This document shows, one piece after another, positions 31,285 through 39,010 of a DNA stretch of 45,382 nt (positions are counted from its first letter, which is position 1; each line of letters begins with the position of its first letter). The notes beneath the pieces were generated by a model that saw only the letters and a program-made list of their open reading frames with translations, was not told the DNA's origin and ran no database searches. The DNA is taken from the NCBI GenBank assembly GCA_903862935.1, contig CAIOZY010000035.1, positions 1-45,382 of the forward strand, given 5' to 3'. Position numbers and translations under genes: made by a program. The DNA comes from an uncultured Opitutaceae bacterium (lineage in GTDB: Bacteria; Verrucomicrobiota; Verrucomicrobiia; Opitutales; Opitutaceae).

Positions 31285-32057
31285 TGCGGGGGGAGTAGGG
31301 AGGCGGAACCTCTGTCGAGGAAGATCGCCGCGTTGTGGTGCTTTCGGAGCATGCTTGCCGGACAGGCAGGGCCTATGGGCCCAAACAGCGCCTGGCGGAC
31401 GGCCTCGGCCTTGCGAACGCCCGGGACCGTGCAGCACAGCCGGGCCGCCCGGGCGAAGACAGGCACCGTGATCGTGATCGCCTGGCGGGGAACGTCCGCC
31501 AGGGCAGGGAAGCAGCCGTCATTGACCTGCTGCCGCCGGCAGGCCGTGTCGAGATCAACCACCTTCGCCAGCAGCGGGTCCGAGAAATTCGCAACCGGGG
31601 GATCGTTGAAGGCGACATGGCCGTTCTCGCCGATTCCCATGGCGATCACGTCGATCGGCCCCTCCGCGAGGAACGCGGCATAGCGGGCTGCGGCGGCCTG
31701 CGCCGGCATGGTCTCGGCAGGGATGGGATAAAACTGGGCGACCTCCACCTGGTCGAGGAAGTGACGCCTGAGGTACGAGCGGAAGCTCCGGGGATCGGCA
31801 TCCTGGATTCCCACGTACTCGTCCATGTGGAAGACCTCGACCCGGCGCCAGAGGGCCGGGTTCACCCCGGCGCGGGCGACCAGGGAGCGGAAAAAGTCAT
31901 CCTGCGAGGGGGCGCACCCCATCACCACTCGGCATCGGTCCTTTGACCTCAGGGCCTCGATGACCCAACTCTCAAAGCGGCTGGCGGAGGCAGCTCCCAT
32001 CGCTTCGCGGGTGTCGTGGACGGTTATTACAGGGTTGCGGGCAGGGACGGATTTCAT
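31281..32057 (-). CDS. nagB: Glucosamine-6-phosphate deaminase
   Basis: A 258-residue enzyme converting glucosamine-6-phosphate to fructose-6-phosphate and ammonia. Conserved features are the catalytic FHMDEYVG (76-83, Asp79) and GIGENGHVAFNDP (141-153) with catalytic His147. The closing segment, TVPGVRKAEAVRQALFG, matches the family. I take ATG 32057 because it gives the normal length. The frame is open upstream to 32177, but that would cover the operator. It is the first gene of the three-gene minus-strand operon, with operator site C 53 bases upstream. Confidence 0.93.
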   Translation of the reverse strand: MKSVPARNPVITVHDTREAMGAASASRFESWVIEALRSKDRCRVVMGCAPSQDDFFRSLVARAGVNPALWRRVEVFHMDEYVGIQDADPRSFRSYLRRHFLDQVEVAQFYPIPAETMPAQAAAARYAAFLAEGPIDVIAMGIGENGHVAFNDPPVANFSDPLLAKVVDLDTACRRQQVNDGCFPALADVPRQAITITVPVFARAARLCCTVPGVRKAEAVRQALFGPIGPACPASMLRKHHNAAIFLDRGSASLLPPQ

Positions 32058-32109
32058 CGTCGGCACCGCACGCTGGGACGGGCGGTAACGAGATGCGACC
32101 TCGATCCCG

Positions 32110-32122
32110 GTTAACTGTTGAC
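32110..32122 (+). promoter_or_regulatory. LacI-type operator, site C
   Basis: GTTAAC-T-GTTGAC fits GTYAAC-N-GTTRAC fully. It lies between the divergent nagB and MFS genes, 53 and 70 bases from their starts, so one site could control both units. Confidence 0.75.
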
Positions 32123-32191
32123 CCAATCCGATCTTGAAGAAACCCGGCGCCCGTCTTGGATTCGCCGGTGCATTCACCCCAAGGCACCGTT

Positions 32192-33448
32192 GTGAGAACC
32201 ATCAAAGGGCTGCGCTGGTACATCGCGGGACTGTTGTGCCTGTCCACAGCGCTCAACTACCTGGACCGCCAGACCTTGGCGCTCCTTGCCTCGACCCTCG
32301 AGAAGGAGGTGGGGATCACGACAAACCAGTACGCCTACGTCGTGACGGCGTTCCTGGTGAGTTACACGATCATGTACGCGGTGTCCGGCCGGGTGATTGA
32401 CTGGCTCGGAACGCGCAAGGGTTTCGGGATCTTCGTCGGGGCCTGGTCCGTCATCGACCTGCTCCACGCGTTCGCCCGCAACGTCCTCCAGTTCTCCTTC
32501 TGCCGTTTCCTGCTGGGCGCGGCGGAGCCGGCGAACTTCCCGGCCGGGGCCAAGGCCGTGAGCGAGTGGTTCCCCATGCGGGAGCGGGCGCTTGCCGTGG
32601 GTGTCTTCAACTCCGGGACCGCAATTGGGGCGTGTCTTGCCGCGCCGATCGTCGCCTGGGTGACCATCCACTGGGGCTGGCGCTACACGTTTGTCGTCGG
32701 TGCGGTGCTGAGCGCGGCCTGGGCCATCGCCTGGATGCTCGTCTACCGCGTGCCGCGGGAGCACCGCAGGCTCGGGGCCGACGAGTTGAAGCTGATTGAG
32801 GACGGGGCTGCGCCCGCGGTGAAGCGGACATCCGTGTCCCTGCGGCGGCTCCTGAGGGTCCGCGAGGTCTGGGGGTGCATCCTGGTGAGGGTGCTGATGG
32901 ATCCGATCTCGTATTTTTGCATCTTCTGGATGCCGCGGTTTCTGCAGCAGGAGCGCGGGTTCGACTTGGGGATGCTCGGACGCTACTACTGGATACCCTG
33001 GGTCGCCGGGGCCTTGGGTAACCTGACCGGTGGCGCGGTGCCCCGGTACCTCACTCGGCGGGGCTGGGCGCTCGGCCGGGCCCGAAAGACCATGATGTTC
33101 GTGGCCTCAGCCGTGCTGCTCCTCTGCTTCGTGGCCGTGCCCCGGGTTCCCAGTCCGGGCCTGTCCATCGCGCTGATCAGCCTGGCTTTGTTCTGCACCC
33201 AGAATTTCTGTTTTATGGCGCTTCCCGCGGAGACCCTGCCGGAGGAGGTCGTAGGTTCCGTGACCGGCTTTGGGGGGGCGATGGGTTCCCTCGTCGGAGC
33301 CCTGACGATGATCATCATCGGCCGGGTCACCAAGGTGTGGTCCTTCTCGCCGATCTTTGTAGTGTACTCTGTATTCCCCATGGCGGCGTTTTTTGTTGTC
33401 TGTACGCTGCTCCGCAACCTCGGCAAGGCGCGCGAGATTCCGGCCTGA
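32192..33448 (+). CDS. MFS sugar transporter, ExuT-like
   Basis: A 418-residue inner-membrane transporter with about 12 hydrophobic segments. It has the anion:cation symporter signature seen in hexuronate transporters: LNYLDRQTLALLA in the first helix, GRVIDWLGTRKGF between helices 2 and 3, and FCRFLLGAAEPANFPAGAKAVSEWF. I choose the GTG at 32192, which places RTIKGLRWYIAG just before helix 1. An upstream in-frame TTG at 32156 is possible. ExuT relatives carry uronic acids or acidic sugars, so the substrate may be an acidic or amino sugar. It follows operator site C and leads toward the receptor gene. Confidence 0.85.
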   Translation: MRTIKGLRWYIAGLLCLSTALNYLDRQTLALLASTLEKEVGITTNQYAYVVTAFLVSYTIMYAVSGRVIDWLGTRKGFGIFVGAWSVIDLLHAFARNVLQFSFCRFLLGAAEPANFPAGAKAVSEWFPMRERALAVGVFNSGTAIGACLAAPIVAWVTIHWGWRYTFVVGAVLSAAWAIAWMLVYRVPREHRRLGADELKLIEDGAAPAVKRTSVSLRRLLRVREVWGCILVRVLMDPISYFCIFWMPRFLQQERGFDLGMLGRYYWIPWVAGALGNLTGGAVPRYLTRRGWALGRARKTMMFVASAVLLLCFVAVPRVPSPGLSIALISLALFCTQNFCFMALPAETLPEEVVGSVTGFGGAMGSLVGALTMIIIGRVTKVWSFSPIFVVYSVFPMAAFFVVCTLLRNLGKAREIPA

Positions 33449-33705
33449 ATAGAGAATATTATTTGAGGGGTCCGGACCTCACCGGGCTATAAGGTCAACA
33501 GTTGACTTAAATAGTTGTCGCGAAAATGGGCCGCACGAATTGCGATCACGCCGCTGACAACAGACGCCCGGTGGGCACCCCCACGATATATTACACCGCG
33601 CTGAGCTTCACCACACCTCCCCATAACCCCGCTAGCCTTCTTGCTAGATAGACTGTCTCGTCCTGCATCAGGTATGAGCCAGTTTTCGAACCCAACCTAA
33701 CGACA
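33449..33705 (+). promoter_or_regulatory. Control region and leader of the TonB receptor
   Basis: A 257-base gap after the MFS gene. It holds operator site D at 33494-33506 and then about 200 bases of leader up to the receptor ATG. An AT-rich stretch (TTAAATAG) follows the operator and may be part of a promoter. Confidence 0.45.
33494..33506 (+). promoter_or_regulatory. LacI-type operator, site D
   Basis: GTCAAC-A-GTTGAC has perfect 6-bp arms around one base and is the most symmetrical of the four sites. It lies 199 bases upstream of the receptor gene, so transcription of the receptor and the genes behind it is likely under the same regulator. Confidence 0.75.
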
Positions 33706-36051
33706 ATGAGACACCATCAAAACGTACTGAGTATCGTGGCCGCAGCTGCCATGGCAGTGGCCACTGTCGCGTCCTTCGGCCAGACGGCCGCGACCCCCGC
33801 ACCCAAAACCGACCAAGCCGCTCCCGGATCGGGAGAAATTGTTACCTTGCCGGCGTTCGGTGTGAACGCATCTGCTGCGAACCAGTACCAGGCCGACGAG
33901 GAAATGTCGGCCTCGCGAACGGCCGGGAAGATCTTGGACACCTCGATGACGGTCAACGTCATCACCCCGGCGTTCATGCAGGACATCGGCCCGGCGACCA
34001 TCTACGACGTGACGAAGTACTTTGCCGGTGTGAGCCCGGGCCGTGGCTCGGGTTCCTCGGGCATCAACGACCGCATGGTGTTCCGGGGGTTCGAGAGCTT
34101 CACCAAGACGCTCGATAATTTCTCGGGGTTTCTCTTTCCCTCCTCCGCTGCGGACGGCGGCAACATCGATCCGGTGTTCGTGGAGCACGCGGAACTGCTG
34201 ATGGGCCCGGACTCGATCCTGGCGCCGACCGGCACTCCGGGTGGATCGGTGAACCTGGTTACAAAATCGCCGCAGTTTAACCGCAGCACGGACATCTCCG
34301 CTATGCTGGGCAAATATGACGCCGGCAAGTTCACGGTCGACACGACCGGTCCGCTGGGCGACGGCAAGCACATGGCCTACCGCCTTATCGCGATGTACCA
34401 GGATTCGGACACCTTCCCGCAGGGTGGGAACCTGATCTATGCGGGCAGCGCGATGCTGACCTACAAGTTCTCCGACAAGGCCCAGCTGACCTTCAAGTAT
34501 ATCGGCCAACAGGAGACCTACAAGGGCACGGCTACCCTGTGCAACCTCGACGGCGAGCAGGTCTACACGGCGGACACGGTCCGGGGGATGACGCTCTCGG
34601 CGACGCCCCAGCCGGGATTCACCTACGACGGATGGAACGGCGATGCGCCCTGGAGCTATCGCACCATGCGCGACAACTACTTCCAGGCCGAGTTGACCTC
34701 GGCGCTCACTGATCGAATCAACGTCCGCCTGGGTGCCCAGCTCTATTACAACTCGACGACCAACTGGATGGCGTATCCGACCGGCGGCGAGGCCAACTCA
34801 TGGGATCCGGTGACCGGCGTGGAAATCGGGGTCACCCCCATCAATCCTGCCGCCCTCAACGAGGTCGGGACCTGGGAGGCCTCTGTAAATCGGCAGATCC
34901 AGCTCCAAAACGACTACGCCGGAAACTTCGAATTCAATGGGATGACCGTCCAGCCCGTGATCGGATGGTCCTACCAGCAGGGCGCCTTCTTCACAAACCT
35001 CTACCTGCAGGACAAGAGCATGCCGACGGCCAACCTGGCGGCGGGGGTCTACAACCCGCCACAGCCGTCGATGTCGCAGATGACCGCCCTCACGGGCGAC
35101 ACGCCCTCGAACGGATGGATGTACCAGGCGTACGCCTTCACGCGCCTTGGCCTGTTCAAGGACCGGATGTTCGTGACGGCCGGGGTGGAGCGCACCTGGA
35201 CGAACGTGAATATCTACAACGTGCACGCCTACAACCTGCCGGGCTACGGCCCAATCGGAACGGGCGCGCCCACCGGGCACGTCACCCAGGCTGCCACGGG
35301 CAATTTGCTCCAGCCCTCGGTCAAGCCGAGCCACGACGCCTATATGGCCGGGCTTCTGTACAAGATCACCCCCGAGGTGTCCGGATACGTCTCGTTTACC
35401 ACGAACGCGCAGGTCGCCTACAGCGTCCCGCTGTGGGAGGCCGGAAAGCAGTACGAGTTCGGCCTGAAGTCCTCCCTGTTCAACAACAGGCTCTCCGTCA
35501 GCGTGGACCACTTCCAGATCTCGGAGAGTAACGTCCAGTCGGGAAACCCGCTCTACAACACGGGCCAATCCCTCATTCCCTACCTGTACGCCGACCTGAC
35601 CAACAAGGGCTACGAGGCGAGCATTACCGGAGGGATCACCGACAACCTCTCGGCCGTGATCAGCGGAACGACGATGCACCTGCGCGACTTCGCGGGACGC
35701 AGGCAGCGCAACATTCCCGACAACATGGCGACCTTCCTTCTCAACTACCGGTTCACGGACAAGCTGCTGAAGGGAGCGAACGTCTTCGCCGCCTACATCC
35801 ACCAAGGGTCTGTGGCCGGGGAGACGGTCACGGGATTCACCTCCCTGGGGGTTGCGGAGCTGCCGGGATTCTACGTGGCGGCCTACAACATCATCAACGC
35901 CGGCGCCGGCTACAAGATCGACCGGTACCAGTTCAACCTGAACGTGGACAACGTCGCGAACACCAAGGCCTGGTGGCAGGCCTCGAGCCGCACGTCCCTG
36001 TTCCCCTATCCGCCCATCACGTTTAGGTTCACCATGACGGTGCATCTCTGA
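33706..36051 (+). CDS. TonB-dependent outer-membrane receptor
   Basis: A 781-residue protein. The signal peptide (VLSIVAAAAMAVATVASFGQ) is followed by a Pro/Ala linker, then VTLPAFGVNASAANQY, an N-terminal style typical of Opitutaceae receptors and probably the TonB-contact region. The plug domain spans about 65-190 (SMTVNVITPAFMQDIG, MVFRGFESF, PDSILAPTGTPGGSVNLVTK). The 22-strand barrel follows and ends in the aromatic-rich FRFTMTVHL. It would take up glycan fragments made by the secreted A and B proteins, although siderophore-like uptake cannot be excluded from sequence alone. Operator D and the locus context favour a glycan. The start is ATG 33706. Confidence 0.92.
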   Translation: MRHHQNVLSIVAAAAMAVATVASFGQTAATPAPKTDQAAPGSGEIVTLPAFGVNASAANQYQADEEMSASRTAGKILDTSMTVNVITPAFMQDIGPATIYDVTKYFAGVSPGRGSGSSGINDRMVFRGFESFTKTLDNFSGFLFPSSAADGGNIDPVFVEHAELLMGPDSILAPTGTPGGSVNLVTKSPQFNRSTDISAMLGKYDAGKFTVDTTGPLGDGKHMAYRLIAMYQDSDTFPQGGNLIYAGSAMLTYKFSDKAQLTFKYIGQQETYKGTATLCNLDGEQVYTADTVRGMTLSATPQPGFTYDGWNGDAPWSYRTMRDNYFQAELTSALTDRINVRLGAQLYYNSTTNWMAYPTGGEANSWDPVTGVEIGVTPINPAALNEVGTWEASVNRQIQLQNDYAGNFEFNGMTVQPVIGWSYQQGAFFTNLYLQDKSMPTANLAAGVYNPPQPSMSQMTALTGDTPSNGWMYQAYAFTRLGLFKDRMFVTAGVERTWTNVNIYNVHAYNLPGYGPIGTGAPTGHVTQAATGNLLQPSVKPSHDAYMAGLLYKITPEVSGYVSFTTNAQVAYSVPLWEAGKQYEFGLKSSLFNNRLSVSVDHFQISESNVQSGNPLYNTGQSLIPYLYADLTNKGYEASITGGITDNLSAVISGTTMHLRDFAGRRQRNIPDNMATFLLNYRFTDKLLKGANVFAAYIHQGSVAGETVTGFTSLGVAELPGFYVAAYNIINAGAGYKIDRYQFNLNVDNVANTKAWWQASSRTSLFPYPPITFRFTMTVHL

Positions 36052-36059
36052 TTCTGAAA

Positions 36060-36089
36060 GGGGGAAGCTCCGGGAAAGGCGCTTCCCCC
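36060..36089 (+). terminator. Hairpin after the receptor gene
   Basis: GGGGGAAGC (36060-36068) and GCTTCCCCC (36081-36089) form a 9-bp stem with a 12-base loop, 9 bases after the receptor stop and 21 before the next start. Without a T-tract it is more likely a processing or attenuation point inside the operon that favours receptor mRNA. Confidence 0.5.
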
Positions 36090-36110
36090 CGCAACCTTCC
36101 GGGAAGATCG

Positions 36111-37568
36111 ATGCTCCGTATTTGTATAGCGTTTTTCCTGACGATCTTCCCGGCCTTCGCGGAGCCCGGAACTTTTGATGTTGGAGGTTGGCAGGGCTAC
36201 AAGCCCTTGACGGTCACGGAGACTGCCGGGATAGCCCGGAGCGGGGATCCCGTTGACGTGGCGTTCTCCTTGCTTGGGGTAGTTACGGTGTCGGCGGCCC
36301 TTCGGGTAATTACGGTAACACCCGAAGGGCCGACCGAACTTCCGGCCCAGTTCTACGATATAAAGCCCGCCCCAGGCGGGGGGATCGAGGGCAGGGTGGC
36401 GTTCCTCTGCGCCATTCCGGCGGGCGGGCGCAGGACGTTCCGCCTCTACTATGGCAAGAGCGGGGCGGGACCGGGCCGCTACCCGGAGGCCATCTCGATG
36501 AAACCGGCCCCGGGCGGACCCATTGGCGGTCCCATGCATTGGATGATCGAGAACCCCTTTTACCGCATTGAGACCTACCCGAAGAACGGCCAGATCTGGC
36601 ATATCTGGGACAAGCAGGGGGCGAACCGGATCTGGTGGTTCAAGGAGTGGAACGGCCTGGAAAAGGGCGGGGATCCGGTCGACTGGTCGCCCAACGTCTG
36701 GGTCGCCTATCCCGACCGGGTGAACGTCGATCCGTGGAACCTCAAGCAGAAGGGCAAGACCTTCGCGCAGCCCTTTGACTGGCATTATGTGGTCGGCTGG
36801 GTCGAGCCGGCGACCTTAGTGATCCAGGGGCCCGTCTTTGTGGAGATCCGGCGCCAGGGCCCGGTGCTTGCGCATCCCGAGCACTCGGACCCGGCCTGTG
36901 ACAGGCCGTCAGCGCCCATCGTCCGGGCCGAGGTGACCTACCGGTTTTACGCGGGTCTGCCGTGGTACTTCCAGTCCTCAGTCCTGACGACCCTCGCGGA
37001 GATGGACGCCTACTTCATCCGGAACAGCCAGATGGTCTTCAGAGACGACATCTTCTCGCATCTGGCCGTGCATCCGCGGACACCCGGCCTCGCGGCCGGA
37101 GACCGCGACGAAACATGCATCGTGCCGCTGATGGGGCACTTCGACAGGATGCCCTTCGCTCATCCGGCGGACGGCACGGTGGTGGCCCAGGGGCATAGCC
37201 TGAGTAACGTCCTGCCGAGCCGTTTTGGCTACTACAGTCTCTTTAACCCCCAGACAGGCGACGGCTACGCCAATTTCCCGCTGACCGAACGCAATTCGAC
37301 TGAGTCGGGAGGAGTTCCCGTGATGCGAAACCACCACATGAGCCTCTCCGAAGGCCATGACTGGACGGTCTACTTCGCCAGGACCTTTGCGTACACGAAC
37401 CAGCGCTTCAATCCCGAGAACGCGACCCCCCTGGAGCGGGGGCTGCGGTTCGAGGAGGAGAATATCCACCTGATCTACCGCTACGAGGGTCTGCAGAGCC
37501 TCGGCGCTCTCGAGCGGCTCCACCAGGCCCTTGACCACCCCCTGGTGGCCGAGTGGACCGCGCCTTGA
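36111..37568 (+). CDS. Secreted protein of unknown family A, copy 2
   Basis: A 485-residue protein with signal peptide MLRICIAFFLTIFPAFA. All family A blocks are present: ETAGIAR, FYRIETYP, QIWHIWDKQG, WWFKEWNG, DWSPNVW (Asp where copies 1 and 3 have His), EHSDP, EVTYRFY, HSLSNVLPS, NHHM, and a C-terminal IYRYEG. It is not preceded by a B gene, but a B-A pair follows. A perfect 13-bp inverted repeat (36295-36307 with 36320-36332) lies within its N-terminal coding region, where copies 1 and 3 have unrelated sequence. Export is expected. The function is unknown. Confidence 0.8.
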   Translation: MLRICIAFFLTIFPAFAEPGTFDVGGWQGYKPLTVTETAGIARSGDPVDVAFSLLGVVTVSAALRVITVTPEGPTELPAQFYDIKPAPGGGIEGRVAFLCAIPAGGRRTFRLYYGKSGAGPGRYPEAISMKPAPGGPIGGPMHWMIENPFYRIETYPKNGQIWHIWDKQGANRIWWFKEWNGLEKGGDPVDWSPNVWVAYPDRVNVDPWNLKQKGKTFAQPFDWHYVVGWVEPATLVIQGPVFVEIRRQGPVLAHPEHSDPACDRPSAPIVRAEVTYRFYAGLPWYFQSSVLTTLAEMDAYFIRNSQMVFRDDIFSHLAVHPRTPGLAAGDRDETCIVPLMGHFDRMPFAHPADGTVVAQGHSLSNVLPSRFGYYSLFNPQTGDGYANFPLTERNSTESGGVPVMRNHHMSLSEGHDWTVYFARTFAYTNQRFNPENATPLERGLRFEEENIHLIYRYEGLQSLGALERLHQALDHPLVAEWTAP

Positions 37569-37600
37569 GTGGCGGCCAATTTCCTACATCCCATCGTGCT

Positions 37601-39010
37601 ATGAGAATTTTCATCCTGTTGTTGGTCGCCTGCGGCCTTGCGCGCGCCGACACCGCCTCGCTGCCCGAGCGCTACGTCGCCTGGAAATATGCGGCGGAGG
37701 TTCAGGTCAGAAACACCGGCCCGCGCGAGCGGCTCCGGGAGGTCATCGACGTGGGGCTCAGGCTGCCGGCCAGCCGGGCAGGCAACCTCAAGGGCGATGC
37801 CCGTGTCGTCCTCAAGCGCGGGTACGACGAACTGGTTCGGGAGGTTCCCTTCCAAATCTACGACATCGCGACAAGCGGCGGGTACACGACCTGCCGGGTG
37901 GCCTTCTGCGCGGACCTGCCCGCCAACTCTTCCCAGAGGTTTGCGGTATTTTATGACAACCCCGCGGCCAGGGCGCCTGTCTTCGAGCCCATGGTCAGGC
38001 TGGTTCGGTCTGCGGGGAGCCTCGCGGTCCGGACACCGTTCTACGCGGCGGAGTTCGACGAGGAAACGGGGCAGTGCGTCGGGCTGAAGAGCCTGGTCGC
38101 CCCGGGAGGAACCCTCTATGCGGAACCGGCCGATCATCGGGGCGGGAGCCCGTGGCCGCTTCCTTCTGTCTCGGTGCCGGCCCTGGAGACCGAGGAGAAC
38201 AGGCCCGAGGCCCTGAGGCTTGCAAAGGCATCCGGGGACGGGGAGGAAATCCTTGAGGGGCCCGTTTTCGCCGCGGTCCGCGGCCGGCGGCATTTCCTGG
38301 GCAAGGCGGGGGAGGCGCCGGCTGCGCTGGATTTTGCCTATGTCTTTTACGCCGAGGCCCCGCATTTTGTGGTCGGCACCGCAGTGTCCTTCCTTCGCGA
38401 CACGAACGTCTATTCCCTGGAAACGAACGCCCTGGGGGCGGACCAGGCGCTTCTGACCCACTACCTGTTTCGGCCGGTGACCCCGACCTTCCCCTTAACG
38501 GAGATCGAGGAGGTCGGAAGCGTCATGGTGGACACGGCCACGCGGAAAGGCTACCCGGACGGGGACCTGCTGGCCGGAATGCTCCCGGCCGACCTGGCGT
38601 GGAACGCCGTGTCAAATATTGACAGCGGGCTGACCGCGACGGGGTTCAACCTGCTGCGGAAGGACTCCGCGCCCAACAGGCACGCGGCGAACTACCGGGC
38701 CTCAACCCGGGCGCGCCTGAGGGAGGGCTGGGTGGAGTGGTCCAACGCGCCGGTCTACGTCACGGCCCGGGAGCGGCTCTCCGACGCAATCCTTGTCTCC
38801 CAAGGCACGGTTTTCCGGAGTGCGCAGGCGGTGGCCCTGTCGAACTTCAAGGACGGGGACTGGAGGGCGAAGACCGACGATTACGGACGCCGGCTCAACA
38901 CCCCGATGGAGATCAATATCTATCCGCGTGGGACCGGAGTTGCCGACGACGAGAAGGCGCTTCCGCACTACGGGGTTCGGGTGGACGCCTACCTGCGGGG
39001 AATCCGATGA
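37601..39010 (+). CDS. Secreted protein of unknown family B, copy 2
   Basis: 469 residues from ATG 37601, with signal peptide MRIFILLLVACGLARA. It matches family B copy 1 along its length: AWKYAAEVQ, NLKGDARVVLKRGYDE, RFAVFYDNP, TPFYAAEFDEETGQC, LTHYLFRPVTPTF, EIEEVGSVMVDTATRKG, DLLAGMLPADLAW, SNAPVYV and LNTPMEINIYP. The last residues (LPHYG...RGIR) match LPHHG...SGIR of copy 1. It overlaps family A copy 3 by ATGA, the same junction as in the first B-A pair, with the shared preceding bases GGAATCCG. The pair therefore arose by duplication as a unit. I cannot name the function. Confidence 0.8.
   Translation: MRIFILLLVACGLARADTASLPERYVAWKYAAEVQVRNTGPRERLREVIDVGLRLPASRAGNLKGDARVVLKRGYDELVREVPFQIYDIATSGGYTTCRVAFCADLPANSSQRFAVFYDNPAARAPVFEPMVRLVRSAGSLAVRTPFYAAEFDEETGQCVGLKSLVAPGGTLYAEPADHRGGSPWPLPSVSVPALETEENRPEALRLAKASGDGEEILEGPVFAAVRGRRHFLGKAGEAPAALDFAYVFYAEAPHFVVGTAVSFLRDTNVYSLETNALGADQALLTHYLFRPVTPTFPLTEIEEVGSVMVDTATRKGYPDGDLLAGMLPADLAWNAVSNIDSGLTATGFNLLRKDSAPNRHAANYRASTRARLREGWVEWSNAPVYVTARERLSDAILVSQGTVFRSAQAVALSNFKDGDWRAKTDDYGRRLNTPMEINIYPRGTGVADDEKALPHYGVRVDAYLRGIR

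Noticed and set aside
32156-32191. TTG start 12 codons upstream for the MFS transporter
   Set aside because: Possible, but the GTG at 32192 gives a normal N-terminus for the family. Kept only as an alternative.
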